This document shows, in pieces, positions 14,057 to 14,643 of a stretch of DNA of 14,643 nucleotides. How positions within the stretch are numbered: the stretch's first letter is position 1; the number at the start of each line of letters is the position of its first letter. A program made the translations under genes and the position numbers. Origin of the DNA: Actinomycetota bacterium (GTDB lineage: Bacteria > Actinomycetota > Acidimicrobiia > IMCC26256 > PALSA-610); NCBI GenBank assembly GCA_030839005.1, contig JAUZEM010000024.1, positions 1 to 14,643 of the forward strand, in the 5' to 3' direction. The notes below the pieces were generated by a model that was given only the letters and a program-made list of their open reading frames with translations, did no database searches and had not been told where the DNA came from.

Positions 14057-14643
14057 TTAGCGGTCCGACGCCGACGCGCGACCAGGCGACGTTCGGCCAG
14101 GCGACGTTCGGCCAGACGACGTTCTAATCGCCTCGGCGACCACGTCGGTGGCCGCGAGCCGAAGGAGATCGAGGTTCGGCGTGATCGCGGGAGTCGCGGT
14201 GGCCGTCGCGACGGCGAACGCGACGTCGCCGTCGAAGCGCGTGTGCGCCGGTCGCAGCGCCCGCGCGAGCCCGTCGTGCGCGCTCTGGCCGAGAAGAAAG
14301 CACGCAGGCTTGTCGAGCCTCGCGTCGGTGACGACGACAACCAGCGTCGTGTTCGCCCGATCTTCCTCGAAGTTCGCACGCTCTTCCTCGAACGGCGAAG
14401 CGGTCGGGAAGCCCGGCGCACCGGTCGGCGCGGTCGACCCCGCCAAAGTCGTGCCGTCCGCGGCGATGACGTCGCCAAGCGCGTTCACCACACCAGCGCG
14501 CCGACCCCGACGCCGTCGACGGTGGTCGCGGCGACGCCAACTCCGCCGGGCACCGCCCATTCGCGGCCGCGCCACTTTCCCACTGTCGCACCCGCGCCCG
14601 CCCCCACCCGACCCGTCTCGAGCTCCTCGTCGCGCGCCGCCGC
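14057..14643 (-). pseudogene. P1/S58 (DmpA-like) family peptidase, frameshifted and cut by window edge
   Basis: Two reading frames together encode the C-terminal part of a P1-family (S58, DmpA/BapA-like) self-processing aminopeptidase. The first frame (14643-14485) reads GAGATVGKWRGREWAVPGGV and VGALVW, then hits TGA. The second, from about 14490 to the TAA at 14057, continues VVNALGDVIAADG, NTTLVVVVTDARLDK, QSAHDGLARALRPAHT, FDGDVAFAVAT and NLDLLRLAATDVVAEAIR. Joined, they give the family-typical GALVVVNALGDV, so one base appears lost in a GTG-GTG stretch at about 14488-14494. The NTT segment aligns with the autocleavage site and nucleophile region of the family. The tail has in-frame 15-bp repeats. 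It ends 27 bp upstream of the glycosylase gene. It could be a real pseudogene or a sequencing or assembly error. Confidence 0.82.
14082..14126. repeat. 15-bp tandem repeat in the peptidase C-terminal tail
   Basis: Two identical units CCAGGCGACGTTCGG (14082-14096, 14097-14111) and a third diverged one (14112-14126) lie at the 3' end of the peptidase frame. Being in frame, they encode a five-residue repeat (S/P-G-R-T/A-S) that extends past the end of the conserved fold. Confidence 0.8.

Overview
The window comes from a high-GC actinobacterium. The gene order, the GuaB3-type protein, the tsaE-tsaB-rimI-tsaD-groES block and the Thr/Pro-rich exported proteins fit an Acidimicrobiia-like lineage best. 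The class-level guess is inference; no rRNA or tRNA is present to anchor it. Almost all of the window is coding, and no gap exceeds 300 bp. I see no insertion sequence, integrase, CRISPR array or phage gene.

Layout: (1) 1-5674, all minus strand, transcribed right to left: GuaB3-family IMPDH-like protein, GMP synthase (guaA), class I fructose-bisphosphate aldolase, and the N-terminal three-quarters of a UvrD/PcrA-type helicase that runs off the left edge. (2) 5675-5903: a divergent intergenic region with about 4.6 copies of an 18-bp tandem repeat. (3) 5904-8426: a plus-strand two-membrane-segment protein with a RodZ-type C-terminal domain, converging on a minus-strand probable lipoprotein of unknown family, which follows a NUDIX CoA-diphosphatase-like gene. 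(4) 8443-10104: a plus-strand FadD-type acyl-CoA synthetase, divergent from the NUDIX gene and convergent with groES. (5) 10154-14643, minus strand: groES with a perfect CIRCE operator, then (upstream) tsaD, rimI, tsaB, tsaE, a family 4 uracil-DNA glycosylase and a P1/S58-family peptidase that carries an apparent one-base frameshift.

How the genes work together: guaB3 and guaA form a compact purine-nucleotide pair. TsaE, TsaB and TsaD are three partners of bacterial tRNA t6A37 synthesis and lie in a translationally coupled cluster with rimI. groES is under HrcA/CIRCE heat-shock control but is followed by a convergent fadD rather than by groEL. The NUDIX enzyme and the acyl-CoA synthetase are both CoA-related and divergent.

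Most of the window is conserved housekeeping sequence. I did not find a convincing new multi-gene system. The best second looks are the RodZ-like domain on an HTH-less membrane protein, the 18-bp repeat in front of guaB3, the Cys-containing active-site loop of this GuaB3, the orphan CIRCE-controlled groES, the uncharacterised lipoprotein and the frameshifted peptidase.
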